A stretch of DNA of 64,000 nt from Polytrichum commune (lineage: Eukaryota; Streptophyta; Polytrichopsida; Polytrichales; Polytrichaceae): positions 12,462,001-12,526,000 of the forward strand of contig OX485803.1 in NCBI GenBank assembly GCA_950295325.1, written 5' to 3'. The position numbers and the translations under genes were made by a program. Below are positions 11,765-22,599 of the stretch, one piece after another (the first letter of the stretch is position 1; every line of letters begins with the position of its first letter). The notes under the pieces were generated by a model. It made no database searches. It was not told where the DNA came from and saw only the letters and a program-made list of their open reading frames with translations.

Positions 11765-12378
11765 AATGATAGTCTTTTACACCTACAAGACTTTTGCCAA
11801 AGCTTTACAAACGTAACTCCAACCTTTGTTGGTAGAGGTAATAGATGGTGACCAAACTACTTTTCTTCCACTAAGATTCATCTTGGATAATATTCCTCTC
11901 ACACACGAATCCATTCAATGGGCTAAGAAGCCACACCAAGATTCAATTGTTCTTAAATTAGATTTTAGCAAAGCCTATAATAGAGTTGATTGGATATTTA
12001 TGTTCAAAGTAATAAGGAAATTATGGATGCCTAACTCCTTTATTGACATGATTAAATCATTGCTCCAAGATACATCGGTTTTAGTTATCATCAATAATTA
12101 GGCAACATCTCCTTTTGAATTTCATAGAGGTGTCCGACAGGGTTGCCCTTTAGCCCCATATTTTATTATTATTATTGAGGCAACATTGAATGTTGCAATT
12201 AAAATGCGATGATAATTGGCTGTATTAAAGGCATTTTTCTTCCTCAATGTAATTCCCAACAAATCTTTAGCTAGTAATGTTGACAACACGTCCTTTATAG
12301 TGCGAGCATAAGAGGTCGGTGTGGAGAACATGGTTGCGATTCTTCAAAATTTTGGGCTTGCTTTTGGTTTGGAGATTA
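11765..12378 (+). pseudogene. L1 reverse transcriptase, fingers and palm
   Basis: Visible motifs are FLPLRFILDNI, LDFSKAYNRVDW (11958-11993, motif A, second Asp changed to Asn) and GVRQGCPLAPYF (about 12129-12164, motif B). The YADD region reads NVDNTSF (about 12277-12297), so a catalytic Asp is lost. A TAG at 12102 and further stops interrupt the frame. This is a dead copy. Confidence 0.85.
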
Positions 12379-12384
12379 TGGTAG

Positions 12385-14055
12385 TGTGAGGCCAAATCCA
12401 CCACCCTTAAGCGTCCTAGTCCGGGTGATGGCTTTGCGAGTCACATGTATCTCTTACAACTTGAACCATGTGCAAAGTAATTTTTATGTCCAAAAGAACA
12501 CATATTGTTTCCACTCATTGTACTTTATTAATGTTAGCCTCTTGGCTTGTGGTAGAGTTGGCTTTCTCAAGCGTCCAACCCGTGGCTTTAGCCACACATG
12601 CCCTTAAGGACATTCCCCTCGCTCGTTTAATCTTCACTTCCTTTTTCTTGCCATTGCAAGAATCTTCCACATTCTCCATTAATAATGCAAGTGAGTTATT
12701 TTGACCAAGAGGTGCAAGTGTTGAAAAAAACTTTTCTCAATGGTTAAACACACTCCTACAAACCCACACGTGGCACCAACTAGCCTAAATGAATATAACT
12801 TCTTAGCTACCACTAAAGATGGCCTAATGTGATCTAGTTTTTTATGTGCTAATACTTACTACTTGAGCTAGCCTTGCTAACCCCTAGATAGTCTAAATGA
12901 ATTGTTGCTAGGCAACCCAGCTGCCTTCTGATTCCAGTCCCGGGTGTGGTCTAACCTCCAAGCCCAGCTGCCTTCTGATTACAGTCGCGGTGTGGCCTAA
13001 CTTACCAAGCCCAGCTGCCTTCTGATTACAGTCGCGGTGTGGCCTAACTTACCGAGCCCAGTTGCCTTCTGTTCCAGTCCCGGGTGGTCTAACCTCCAAG
13101 CCCAGCTGCCTTTGATTCCAGTCGCGGTGTGGCCTAACTTACCGAGCCCAGCTGCCTTCTGTTCCAGTCCCGGGTGGTCTAACTTACCAAGCCCAGCTGC
13201 CTTTGATTCCAATCGCGGTGTGGCCTAACTTACCAAGCCCAGCTGCCTTCTGTTCCAGTCCCGGGTGGTTTAACCTCCAAGCCCAGCTGCCTTCTGATTT
13301 CAGTATATGAAGTTATAATACCCGAATGGGTATCCCAACCACTAGTTGCACCCTAATCCAAACTCTCTCCTTCCCTAATCACATGTTTTCTAAGTTTTTC
13401 TTCTTCTTTCTTTTTCCTTGCTCCTAAATAATAAACTAATCTAACACACTAATTCCACTAACTACTAACTAATCAACACGTGCAACTTTAAACTCTAAGA
13501 GCTCCCTCAATTGGGAGGCATTGGGAGAGAGAGCTTAACTAATTAACTTCACTAAGAACTAATGTCTCACACACGTGGCTCAAGCTCTTTAAGAGCTTGC
13601 TCTCTTGAGAGCGCTTGATGGAGAGAGAGAAAAATGAGAGAGAAAACACCTTAAGTAGTAAAGAGGGAGAGAGGGAGAGAGGGAGAGAGAGGTGAGGATA
13701 GGGTGAGAGGATTAGCACCTCCAATCACAATCCATTAACCCTCACCTTCAATGTAGGGACTAATCCCCTTCCACCAAGCTTCCTTCTTCCTAAACTACCA
13801 AGGTGGATCCAAAAGTGGGCATTTAACCCGCGGAGCTCACCTTGCTTCACCTTACCCCCTACTCACAATATCAAGGCATACTCTTATTGAATTCAACCTT
13901 GAAATAATCACACAACACATTCTAAAGCCTAAACTTAAATCCAAACCACACTTCACTCTTTTTATGTTTTGTGAATAATCATAACACATCAAAGTCAAAC
14001 TAAAATTGGTTTCGAAGAGTTAATCACCACATGTGGGCACCATTTTGGGCTCACA
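12385..14055 (+). mobile_element. Solo LTR 1 (1671 bp), 5-bp target duplication GGTAG
   Basis: The unit starts TGTGAG and ends CTCACA and is flanked by GGTAG at 12380-12384 and 14056-14060. No gag or pol is present, so it is the product of LTR-LTR recombination. It is homologous, in opposite orientation, to 42358-43876, and its 3' end matches that of 36898-39035. It carries a tandem array (12913-13305) and a GA-rich stretch (about 13610-13692). Confidence 0.9.
12913..13305. repeat. About nine-copy tandem array, ~45-bp unit, inside solo LTR 1
   Basis: Each unit has the core AGCCCAGCTGCCTT and a GTCTAAC/GCCTAACTTACC segment. Two variants alternate: one with GTCGCGGTGTGG and one with GTCCCGGGTGG. 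The other LTR copies lack this array at the matching place, so it arose within this copy or a sublineage. Confidence 0.9.
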
Positions 14056-14210
14056 GGTAGATATACCCAAAACCGTCACCGAACCTAAAACCATCACCGA
14101 ACCTAAAACCATCAGTATGTACCACATGCATGCATGTGGAAGCAACAAATGTACGCATTTGGTACATAGTGGTGGTTTTAGGTTTGGTAATGGTTTTGGG
14201 TATACCTACC

Positions 14211-16110
14211 TTAATTGGCATAAAAACGTGGTGTACTAGTGCGGCTAAGGAACCCGTCCAAGATAGGTGGAGAATTGCCAATGAAAATGGGTTGCAAACC
14301 TGGATCTTTCCAAGATACTTGGCACCCCTTGTGGCCTACACCTAGAGTTGCAAATTATTGATCAGTTTCTTATCACTAGGGTCAAGGCCACTTTGGAGGT
14401 CTACTTAGTTGTGTTAGCTAAGCTGACTACATGTTGCCTTTAAAAGTCGGAGGTCTAAGCCTTACTTCCCTAGAAGATGCTTTGAGAGTGCTCATGAGCA
14501 CATGGATTATTCAAGCACTTCTACATGGCCAATCGAATTTACAAATTCTTTTGAGGTACCACATCATGCAACTGCAACCGTCTTGTAATGGCTCTTGGGG
14601 CCCTTCCTCTTTGTGTTTGTTCTCTCCCAAACTCTTTGTCAAAGACGGCTCAAAAGTATGGTACCATATTGCTCAGTCCTAGAAGGTGATGGTGCGCATG
14701 GCCACCTTTCTTTCTCCTTCATGTTTAGAAGATTTTTTGCAACTTAAACCTTTGGTGGCAAGAGGAGTACCAAGGCCTTTATTTCGGCTTCACCATGAAT
14801 AGGGCTTTTATCCTCTATAATAAAGGTTTGAAATTTTCTTGAGACATTTAGGACCCCTTATAGGAATGATTTTTTGGAATGGGAGGAAGCACAGCTTGAA
14901 TTCTCCCTTGCAAAGGTCTATTATGATTTATGGGTCAAATTAGTAGAGCATTTGGTTTGTTCAAAGAGAGAATGTGTAGTCAACTTGGTGCTCAACCTAC
15001 GTCACAAGAATGGGTTGGTTTGTATAAAAACATAGAGGATACAATGCATGAATGGGTTGTTTGTGCAGGATACCTCAAGGAATTTAGTTTTGGTCTAGCG
15101 GAGTTTAGCATTGAGTTCATGGGTAGCTTCCCTAAATCCATTGTTGGGTTGCAATACTTTACCCTTATTGAGGTGAAACCGAATGCAAGGAAAGTAGTAC
15201 CTTCCACAACCTTCTTAGGATGGATGACAAAGGTTAGGGTGGATAGGCATTCTCATGGCAGTGCTCATCTGCAATTCAACTTGTGATTTGGAATATTTAA
15301 TCAATTTTTCTTTGACCCAACTAGATGGTGGGGGCATGAAGTTACTATTTTCTTGGCTTACACAACCAAGCTTGGTAGGACGTGGATCACTACCCAAGTT
15401 GCCCTTAGAAAATCGATTCCAGATTCGTGGCGGAATGAAATTCTACCTTCCACCTCCTTTAGATGGAACATCATCTGGCACAAACACAAAGCACAGAAGG
15501 AAACAAAATTTCTTTCGTCAGCTCTTCACAAGGCGGTGGTGGTGAATGAATGGCGTGAGCAGATCTCAATGGAGAGTAACAAGAGTTGTCCCCATTGTGG
15601 GCAAGAAGTTGCGGAATCGGTGGAGCACAAGTTCTTCACTTGCCTATTAACTCAACAAGTGTGGTGCTATGCATCCAACATCATTTGGCAATTCTTTGCA
15701 AGAAGAGGTAACCTATGCCCACAGAAGTTTTTTCCAATGATGCAATGCCTCTTTGATCAACCTCTCAACAAAACTCTAAAACCTCTTAGTCGAATTTGGT
15801 TCTTCTTAAGAAGTGGCATCCCCTGGATTATTTGGCATCAACACAATGATTTAGTTTTTAAATTCTAGTAAGTGGCCATTGGAGAAAACAAATCAACTGG
15901 TGTGGGACACCTTACTTGGTTATGGTAGACTTGAGTGACAACGGACTTTCCAGGTTTTGAAAAATGTTCAGGATGTTGCCTACGAAGATGTTCTTAACAA
16001 ATTTGACTTTGCATAATGTGTCAAACGTCTCATTATTACTCGTAGTTATTTGTCGGTCACTTGCAAAGGTAGCCCCGGATGGGCATTACTTCTTGTCCCT
16101 CGGTTTTCCA
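14211..16110 (+). pseudogene. L1 polyprotein C-terminal part with zf-RVT region
   Basis: Downstream of the nested insertions the L1 product resumes: NWHKN, LGTPCGLHLELQ, VGGLSLTSLEDAL (about 14446), then, in the frame open at 15353-15868, WRNEILPSTSFRWN, LHKAVVVNEW, CPHCGQEVAESVEHKFFTC (zinc-binding zf-RVT pattern) and IWFFLRSGIPWIIW. A further VAYEDVLNKFD segment lies near 15977. Multiple stops and shifts make it inactive. Confidence 0.8.
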
Positions 16111-16630
16111 TTGTTTCCCCAAGGTGGTTTTGTACTTCTCCTTTGCAAATGATTTGGTTCAATTTGTGCCAAAATAAAACAAAATCCGGTGCTTCAAGTT
16201 CTAACCCCGATTGAAGGCTAGGGTGTGTATGTGTGTACATTGAGTAGTCAACTAGCCTAATAAAGAGGCACGGTACTTGGCCACAAGGTTACTTCACCCC
16301 CATTGACCGTCCTTGTATTCAAACCGAGACTCCGAGGGCTGTGGAATTTGCATTCTAGGTTGTTAGGCACTTTGGTAGGTCACCGGGTGGTGTGGGGATT
16401 ATGCTTGGTGGGCTCATGTTTCACGTGCTTCTTACTCTTTACATGCCAGTGTTTCACGTCCGAGAGGCTCAACCTCTCCTCATAGTGGCTATGATTTTTT
16501 TGGGTTTGTTTCTTAGTTCATTTTGGCGTTAATTTTTTGACCTTTTGTCTCTGAAAAACGAAAAAAAAAGATGTATGAAATGTGAGAACAAATGTGTATG
16601 ATTAGTGATAGGAACTATAAAATGTTAGAA

Positions 16631-16856
16631 CTACACTAAATATGTTATTTAAAGTCACTTACTATTCGTAGTTACACATTCCGATATCTTTCTACTATTG
16701 ATGTAAAATTTTATCAAGTAGAAATGTTAATGTTCAATAATGTTCAAATGATCAATTCGACCTTTGTTGGTAAAAAATGAGATGTATAATAAAAAAAATA
16801 CACAGCATTGCGTAATTCCAAATAGTAAGTGACACTAAAGATCACATTTAGTGTAG
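16631..16856. mobile_element. MITE, CTACACTAAAT family, 226 bp
   Basis: Left end CTACACTAAATATG and right end CATTTAGTGTAG are inverted, and inner arms ACTTACTATT / AATAGTAAGT pair as well. Related copies are at 26060-26281 and 52049-52286, with a partial copy at about 34160-34340. Non-coding. Confidence 0.65.
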
Positions 16857-17030
16857 CGTTATTGTCAAACTATCTTTGGTAAATAACCTCCAATATATCA
16901 CTTCGTGATGTTCTTGTTGCATGAAGGGGAGGCCATGTCACACATTCGAAAACATTGGTCTTGAAATAAAGTTTGGTAAAAGGGACGCCATACATGTTTG
17001 AATATGTCGGTTTCAAAATGAAGATTGGTG

Positions 17031-17304
17031 GGCTATGGTAAGAGAATTTTGGCCGTGACATGTGTCTAACTTTCAACGGCTTGGTTTCAAAGTTGGTCCT
17101 TCTTTTTCTTCATTAAGACTTAAAACCAATTTTTTTTTTAGCTCCCTATTATAAACGAGGTTTTAATCTTCGCAAAATTGTTGATTTGAATCGGAGTTGG
17201 AATTTGACGGTTCTAGTCAATAAAAAAGGGACCAACCTTGAAACCAACCTCCTCAAAAGTTAGGCACATGTCAAGGTCAAAATTCGTTTACGTTGGCTTA
17301 CCAA
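17031..17304. mobile_element. Foldback MITE, copy 1
   Basis: The left arm holds GAATTTTGGCC, GACATGTG and a GGTTTCAAAGTTGGTCC-like segment; the right arm holds their inverse ending AAAATTCG. A second copy is at 30680-30931. The two arms are long and imperfect, giving an extended hairpin. Target duplications not resolved. Confidence 0.6.
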
Positions 17305-17882
17305 ACTTTGTTTTGAAATTGGTTTTTCCAACTAGGTGTGACCCCCACATGAATGAGAGATACATTTGTATGCAATAATTTCCTCTCTTCATGGAAAAGA
17401 GGGGTGTATGAGAGTCCAAGAAGTCAAAAGGCTTGTGGGATAAAAGTTTGTACATCAAGATGGTGACAACAAAGGCTAATATCCTAGAGTAATAAGACTA
17501 CAATGGCCTCCATGAGATACCCTACTTCATGGACATGTCCGGCAAGAATTAGGTATTTTGGCTATTGCCTAATAATTTTATCTTGGCAACAAAAATTTGG
17601 CTAATTTTCCAAACAATGAAAAGAAAAGTACCTAAATCATGAACACATTAATGCATCCAAAATATTAGTAGAGACATTTAACTTAACTTAATCTAATTGT
17701 TTAATTTGTCTTCCCCCAAATTGAATTCTCCTCCACCAGAGTCCTTAAAACATTAAATAAACTTTTGTGTAGGTCATGGCTTGTCAAAGGCAGTCTCACC
17801 TTGTGTGGGGATCTCCTTTAAGAAAATGAAGTCTTTCTAAAGATGCTTGGCATAAAGCAAATTGAGGTTGCCATGTTTTGAG

Positions 17883-20225
17883 GGGTCTCTCTAAATACCC
17901 CCGACGAGCGTTGCACTTGTTAGGGCGGCGGGCAAAGGCAGCCCCAAAAAACCAGAGGTTCGGACACCCGACCCTGGCCTAGCCCGACCCTGTCCACCTG
18001 GTGTCCAGCCCGGCCTCCAACATGGATTCCCGCCTGGCCTCTAGCTTGGACATACGCCCGGTTTTCCGGCCGCCCTCCACCTAGCACCTAGCCACCCTCC
18101 ACCTTCACTAGTGCACCACCTTCCATTTGATTTTTTTTGGTTTTGCTTTGCTCATGGCTGTTGCAATGATGCGAAGAGCTTTGGTGTGGTTGTCAATAAC
18201 ATGGCGGCAACCATGCATATGCACTAGATCTTGGGTCTGAGGTAGTAGGACAGGGCGTTGCTCCAAGAAATGCAATGGATCCAAGAGAATAACATAATTT
18301 CATGGCATGTGGCCAAGCACATGGACCAAATCTTGGATCTGAGGGCGATGGACAGGGAGTTTAGGGTTTAGGGTTGCAATGGATTCAAGAGAGGGACACA
18401 ATTTCATGGTGGCAGCGAAGCCCATGGATTGGATCTTGGATCTGAGATGGACAGGGTGTTTTTGGTTTAGGGTTGCAATAGATCAAAGAGAGGGACACAA
18501 TTTCATGGTGGCAACGAAGCCCATGGACTAAATCTTGGATTTGAGGGCGATGGACATGGCGTTTTTGGTTTAGGGTTGCAATGGATCAAAGAGATCACAA
18601 TCTCTTGGTGGCAGCGAAGCCCATGGATTGAATCTTGGATCTGAGGGCGATGGACATGGCGTTTAGGGTTTAGGGTTGCAATGGATCAAAGAGAGGCACA
18701 CAATTCTAATTGCGGGGAGGAGACGATCACGTGCGGCAACGCCTGCATTTTTTTTTCTATCACTTTCGTGTTGTGACAAAGTCAAAAGAATTAGGCCCTT
18801 CCCACACGAGAGGCACCGGAAGTTTCACAACTTCCTCCAACGTGGCACCTTGCCCAAGAAAAGTCTTCTTTTCCTCATTTTTCTCCTTATATTGTGGGAC
18901 TTCCGGGCACTAGTGCCCAGTAGTTGCGAACTACATTTATTGTGCCATGTCACTCTACTTTATTGCCAAGTAGATCCCGAAGCAAGATCCAAAGCAAAAT
19001 CTGAAGCTAAAAAGTCATTGTTGCCACTCCCCATACTTCCTCTCATGTGGCAACCACTTGCTCATTTGAACCAATGCTATTCATCCAACTCATTGCCGTT
19101 CCTCCCGTGTGGTTTGGGCCTTAGCATGCTTCAGACATCTCACAATGTTGGTTAACACGTAACAATATCACAATATCACTTGATTTGGTTCTCGGTTAGT
19201 AGCATCTATTTATATTGGACCAACATTGTGAGCCCAAAGGCGAAGAACACATGTTTAAGATGTTTGGAAATTGCAACTCCCAGAAATGCATGAAATAATT
19301 CCACCCAACCTTGCAATTCTGGCACGGGACACGACGCATGCACCAAATTTCACGACAATGTTCATGTCTATGGTGCTCTTCCAACATTGCCTCACCCTCT
19401 TGATTATATTGCATGTCACATCCCGCTTCTAGCAAACCACTGTGTGAGAGGCAAACATGTGTTGTTTGTCAAAAAAAAATTGTTCGGAAGGTGTCCATGA
19501 CTACCATGAAGGATATGGAGAGTTCCAGTAATTAATCATTTATTTGGGGTACTCCTGTATCAAAGAATCCATGACAGTCAATGCTAGTGTATGTTCCTGC
19601 CCACTATCACATTTTTTGTAGTGGGGACAGCGTTTTGGGTCTACCCGCCACGTCTCCCGCAACGGTACGAGCAATGCAGTCGTGGCCTCCCTTTCCCCCC
19701 GGCACCCTCCACCACAACGTTGACATGTTTTACCAGACACCCCCAAGGACACGCACGTCTATGCCAACATGGCTACGTTTTCAAATGTGAACATGCATGT
19801 TTCTAGCAGCATCACATTTGATTCGAAGTATTGCGCGCGTTAATTGCCAATCATATTGACGTCCTACAAAACAATACACGTTTTTGGAAAACAACCCCTA
19901 AAACGCCAGTTTCTTATAGTGCATGTTGTTGACAACCACACCAAAGCTCCTCGCATCATTGCAACAGCCATGAGCAAAGCAAAACCAAAAAAATTCAAAT
20001 GGAAGGCGGTGCACTAGTGAAGGTGGAGGGCGGGGCGGGCAGTCAGGCTGGAAGCCGGACGGAAAACCAGGCGTCTGTCCAGGCTGGAGGCCGAGTTGGA
20101 CACCAGGTGGACATGTTCGGGGGATTAGGCCAGGGTCGGGTGTCCGAACCTCTGGCTTTTTTGGGGCTGCCCTTGCCCGCCGCCCTGACAAGTGCAACGC
20201 TCGTCGGGGGTATTTAGAGAGACCC
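17883..20225. mobile_element. Mutator-like element (MULE), 2343 bp, 9-bp target duplication
   Basis: Long inverted repeats of about 300-320 bp (17883-18203 and 19922-20225) begin GGGTCTCTCTAAATACCCCC. TGTTTTGAG flanks both sides exactly (17874-17882 and 20226-20234), the 9-bp duplication characteristic of Mutator. There is no recognisable MURA transposase, so it is non-autonomous. The interior holds a tandem array (18240-18700) and about 1.2 kb of non-repeat sequence with small open frames at 18676-19155 (+) and 19196-19435 (-) that match no family I know; captured host sequence (Pack-MULE) is possible but unproved. Confidence 0.9.
18240..18700. repeat. ~105-bp tandem repeat inside the MULE, about five copies
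   Basis: Each unit contains GCAATGGATC, ACACAATTTCATGG, AAGCCCATGGA, ATCTTGGATCTGAG and a GTTTAGGGTT segment that includes telomere-like heptamers. Units differ by small changes. Confidence 0.85.
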
Positions 20226-20234
20226 TGTTTTGAG

Positions 20235-21040
20235 TTGGCGTGCCGTTGGCCTTCACTTGACATGATTTAGTTAAAGATTTCCAATTCTTATGAACCCTTG
20301 ATTTGCCCATATTAGTGGTGGACCTTGATGCATCCATCTTGTGGGTTTATTTAGGGTTTGACATGTGTGTGACTCACCAATCATTTATGTAGGTATTATA
20401 TTTTAGAGTTTTAGAAACAAAATGTATGTAGGTGGTCATACGAGGGTAATGATTGCTTAATTCTATGTCTCGGTGCCGGAAAAGTAAGAAATTGCCACCT
20501 AAGTATCGGGCATGTGCCCTTGGCACACTTATATTAATTATTTGGCTCATTACACTAAATATACCAATTAGCGTGTGGAAAATTAGCGAGGGTGAGAAAT
20601 TAGTGAAGGTGATACTATTTTTTTTTTACACTATGAATTAGTACCACTAAAAGATCTAGGAAGCATTGTTCATCTCGGCACTTGACATCAAAGTACCGGC
20701 ACTTGGCACTATTCACTAACAAGCACGTGGCACACACTAATCATGAATTTAGCATCACTCAGTAGCAACTTTAGCCCTCGGTAACTTTGAGATTTGGCTA
20801 GATTGTGCGGGTGACTTGAATTAGTACCACTTTCACTAAATGGTATATTAAGTGCAGTGCCGAACATGCCCTTGACTTGCAATAAAACCTAATACCAACT
20901 TTATGGTTTAATTGGAAGAAAGACTTGAGACCAATGTCTAGTATTAAATTTTTTTATAAGGAAAGAAACTTAGCTTCCATAGAGTTGTATTGTACATGGA
21001 ACACCCCAGTACAAAATGTGCATCATTTTCAACTTACTAT
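20235..21040. other. Intergenic, no gene seen
   Basis: A+T-rich sequence with several short ATTAGTGTGTGG/CACTAAATATACC-like motifs typical of MITE debris. No coding signal. Confidence 0.5.
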
Positions 21041-21048
21041 ATGGTAAA

Positions 21049-21274
21049 CAATGAACAGAGAGAACCGACCGCTAGTTACAGATGAAGTGGTTGAGTGTAA
21101 GAAACAACTGATTGAAATTCAAGACTTCGGAACAATTGCTGATCATTTTAAAGGAATCTATGGAATCTACCTCAAATTGATGAAGAAAAACCAAAAGATC
21201 ACATGTCACCAGTTGGACTTGTAAACACTAGGGTTTTTTTTACCGATTGTGCCCACAAATCTTCCCGAACACTG
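21049..21274 (-). mobile_element. hAT MITE family H1, copy 1, 226 bp
   Basis: Ends CAATGAACAGAGAGA and CTTCCCGAACACTG are inverted versions of the family end CAGTGATCGGGGAGA. Flanks ATGGTAAA (21041-21048) and ATGGTAAG (21275-21282) are an 8-bp duplication with one change. The interior has CCAGTTGGACTTG-like and CGGTT motifs shared by all copies. Confidence 0.8.
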
Positions 21275-21717
21275 ATGGTAAGAGCGAAAGTACTATATAA
21301 ATGTTATGTACGTGTGTATATTATAAATATCTGTATTAAAGTCAATGCTTCCAAAAACTAGGTGTACAGAACATAGGATAAAAGCTCAAAATGATGGGGG
21401 CGAGGAGCTAGCTTGGGACCAAGGTGAGGGCAGTACACGTGTCAGAGACACGTCAGATGATGATGTATGTTTCTGCTGCTGAGTCACCATGTCGGTAGCT
21501 ACTTGGGAAGCCAGACTCAGTCCTATCTTTGGTACTCCCAATCATGACCTCCTCCCTAACTTAATTCAATTGACTCACCTCCTGCCCCTGTGTAGTTTGT
21601 GCACATGCTACCTTCTTTTAATACACACTAGGGAATTTCCCATCACCTTTCTTCTAGAATCTACTATTATGTGGCCAGCCTACCCCGCTGTATAGGGACA
21701 TACATACGTTATTAGGG

Positions 21718-21945
21718 CCGTGTCTGGGGAGATTTTCGGGCACGATCGGTCCAAATCCTTGTGTTTCCAAGTCCGATCGGTGACATGGTGTGATCTTTCG
21801 GGTTGTTCATTTCAAAACTGTGATATATTTCATAGATTTCTATAAAACGATCGGTAATTTTTCTGAAGTCTTGAACTTCAACCGGTTATTCCTCAAACTC
21901 AATCGGTCCCATGTGTAACTAGTGGCCGGTTCTCCCCGTTCATTG
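21718..21945 (+). mobile_element. hAT MITE family H1, copy 2
   Basis: Ends CCGTGTCTGGGGAGATT and GGTTCTCCCCGTTCATTG match the family in the opposite orientation to copy 1. Right flank CGTTAGGG; left flank CGTTATTAGGG, which fits a duplication with a 3-bp insertion. Confidence 0.7.
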
Positions 21946-22352
21946 CGTTAGGGTTAGTTTCCATGTAGACCTCTCGCCCATGTCGCTAGGGCGCCCCATG
22001 AGCCCAAGCGCAGTTCACAATCTTGGCCATGCAAGCGCCCTGGCTTGGTGGACGGTGGAGATGAGTAGCGGGCGGTTGTAGTTAGGTAGCGGGCAGGGGG
22101 CTACGATTCAGGTCCACGGAAGAGGGCGGGGGGTTGACTATCATGGCTGCTCCCACAAGTTGAGGTAAGATGGGTTTTGAAGGGTTATACTTGGCCTACT
22201 TCTCTTGGAATAAGGAACCCATGCAATGATATGGCGGCCACCCCGGGAGTACAGCCAGCCCCTAGCCAGCCCGGCTAGTATGCCCCCCCCCCCCCGGATT
22301 GGGGCCGCCCATCCAGGCTGGATGGGACAACGTCCCAAAGGGCCCCAACTGA

Positions 22353-22592
22353 TACCAGGGCCACACCGGTAGGCCCAGCCAGAAACACCAGCCCTACGTA
22401 TTCTCCGGGAATACAGGGCTGGGATTTCATATGGCTGGAGCTGTTGGTTGCAGGCTACCCGCCTTCTTCCAGCCACTCTAGTAGCTCCAGTAGCTCCAGC
22501 CATCTGAAATCCCAGCCCTGTATTCCCCGAGAATACGTAGGGCTGGTGTTTCTGTCTACTGGAGCTGCTGGGGTTTTTGGTGTGGCCCTGGT
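22353..22592. repeat. Long GC-rich inverted repeat (hairpin)
   Basis: Arms 22353-22442 and 22491-22592 pair around a ~48-base loop. The core AGAAACACCAGCCCTACGTA continues into GGAATACAGGGCTGGGATTT on the left and is mirrored almost perfectly on the right. Outer pairing (TACCAGGGCCACAC / GTGTGGCCCTGGTA) is interrupted by unpaired bases. Nothing coding is evident. Confidence 0.8.
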
Positions 22593-22599
22593 ATGAGTG

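Larger units (their letters stand above)
12379..14210. mobile_element. Tourist-like (PIF/Harbinger) foldback MITE, split by a solo LTR
   Basis: The MITE halves are 12379-12384 and 14056-14210. Ends TGGTAGATATACCCAAAACC and, inverted, GGTAGGTATACCCAAAACC form the TIR, and the inner sequence is almost a complete hairpin. TTA flanks both sides (12376-12378 and 14211-14213), the Harbinger-type duplication. The L1 reading frame across the empty site supports these boundaries. Confidence 0.8.
11750..16569 (+). mobile_element. L1-type LINE, 5'-truncated, with nested insertions
   Basis: A plant L1 reads on the + strand from RT motifs near 11770 to a short A-rich tail (about 16557-16569). It is interrupted at 12378 by a Tourist-like MITE that contains a solo LTR; excising 12379-14213 joins GLEI to NWHKN, restoring the L1 reading GLEINWHKN. 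Coding is broken by many stops and shifts. The 5' portion (ORF1 and endonuclease) is missing or unrecognisable. Confidence 0.85.

Noticed and set aside
12913-13305. CRISPR-like array
   Set aside because: Units are contiguous tandem repeats with no unique spacers, in a plant LTR.
18676-19155. 159-codon open frame in the MULE
   Set aside because: No family or conserved motif is seen and the start overlaps the tandem array. It is kept only as possible cargo.
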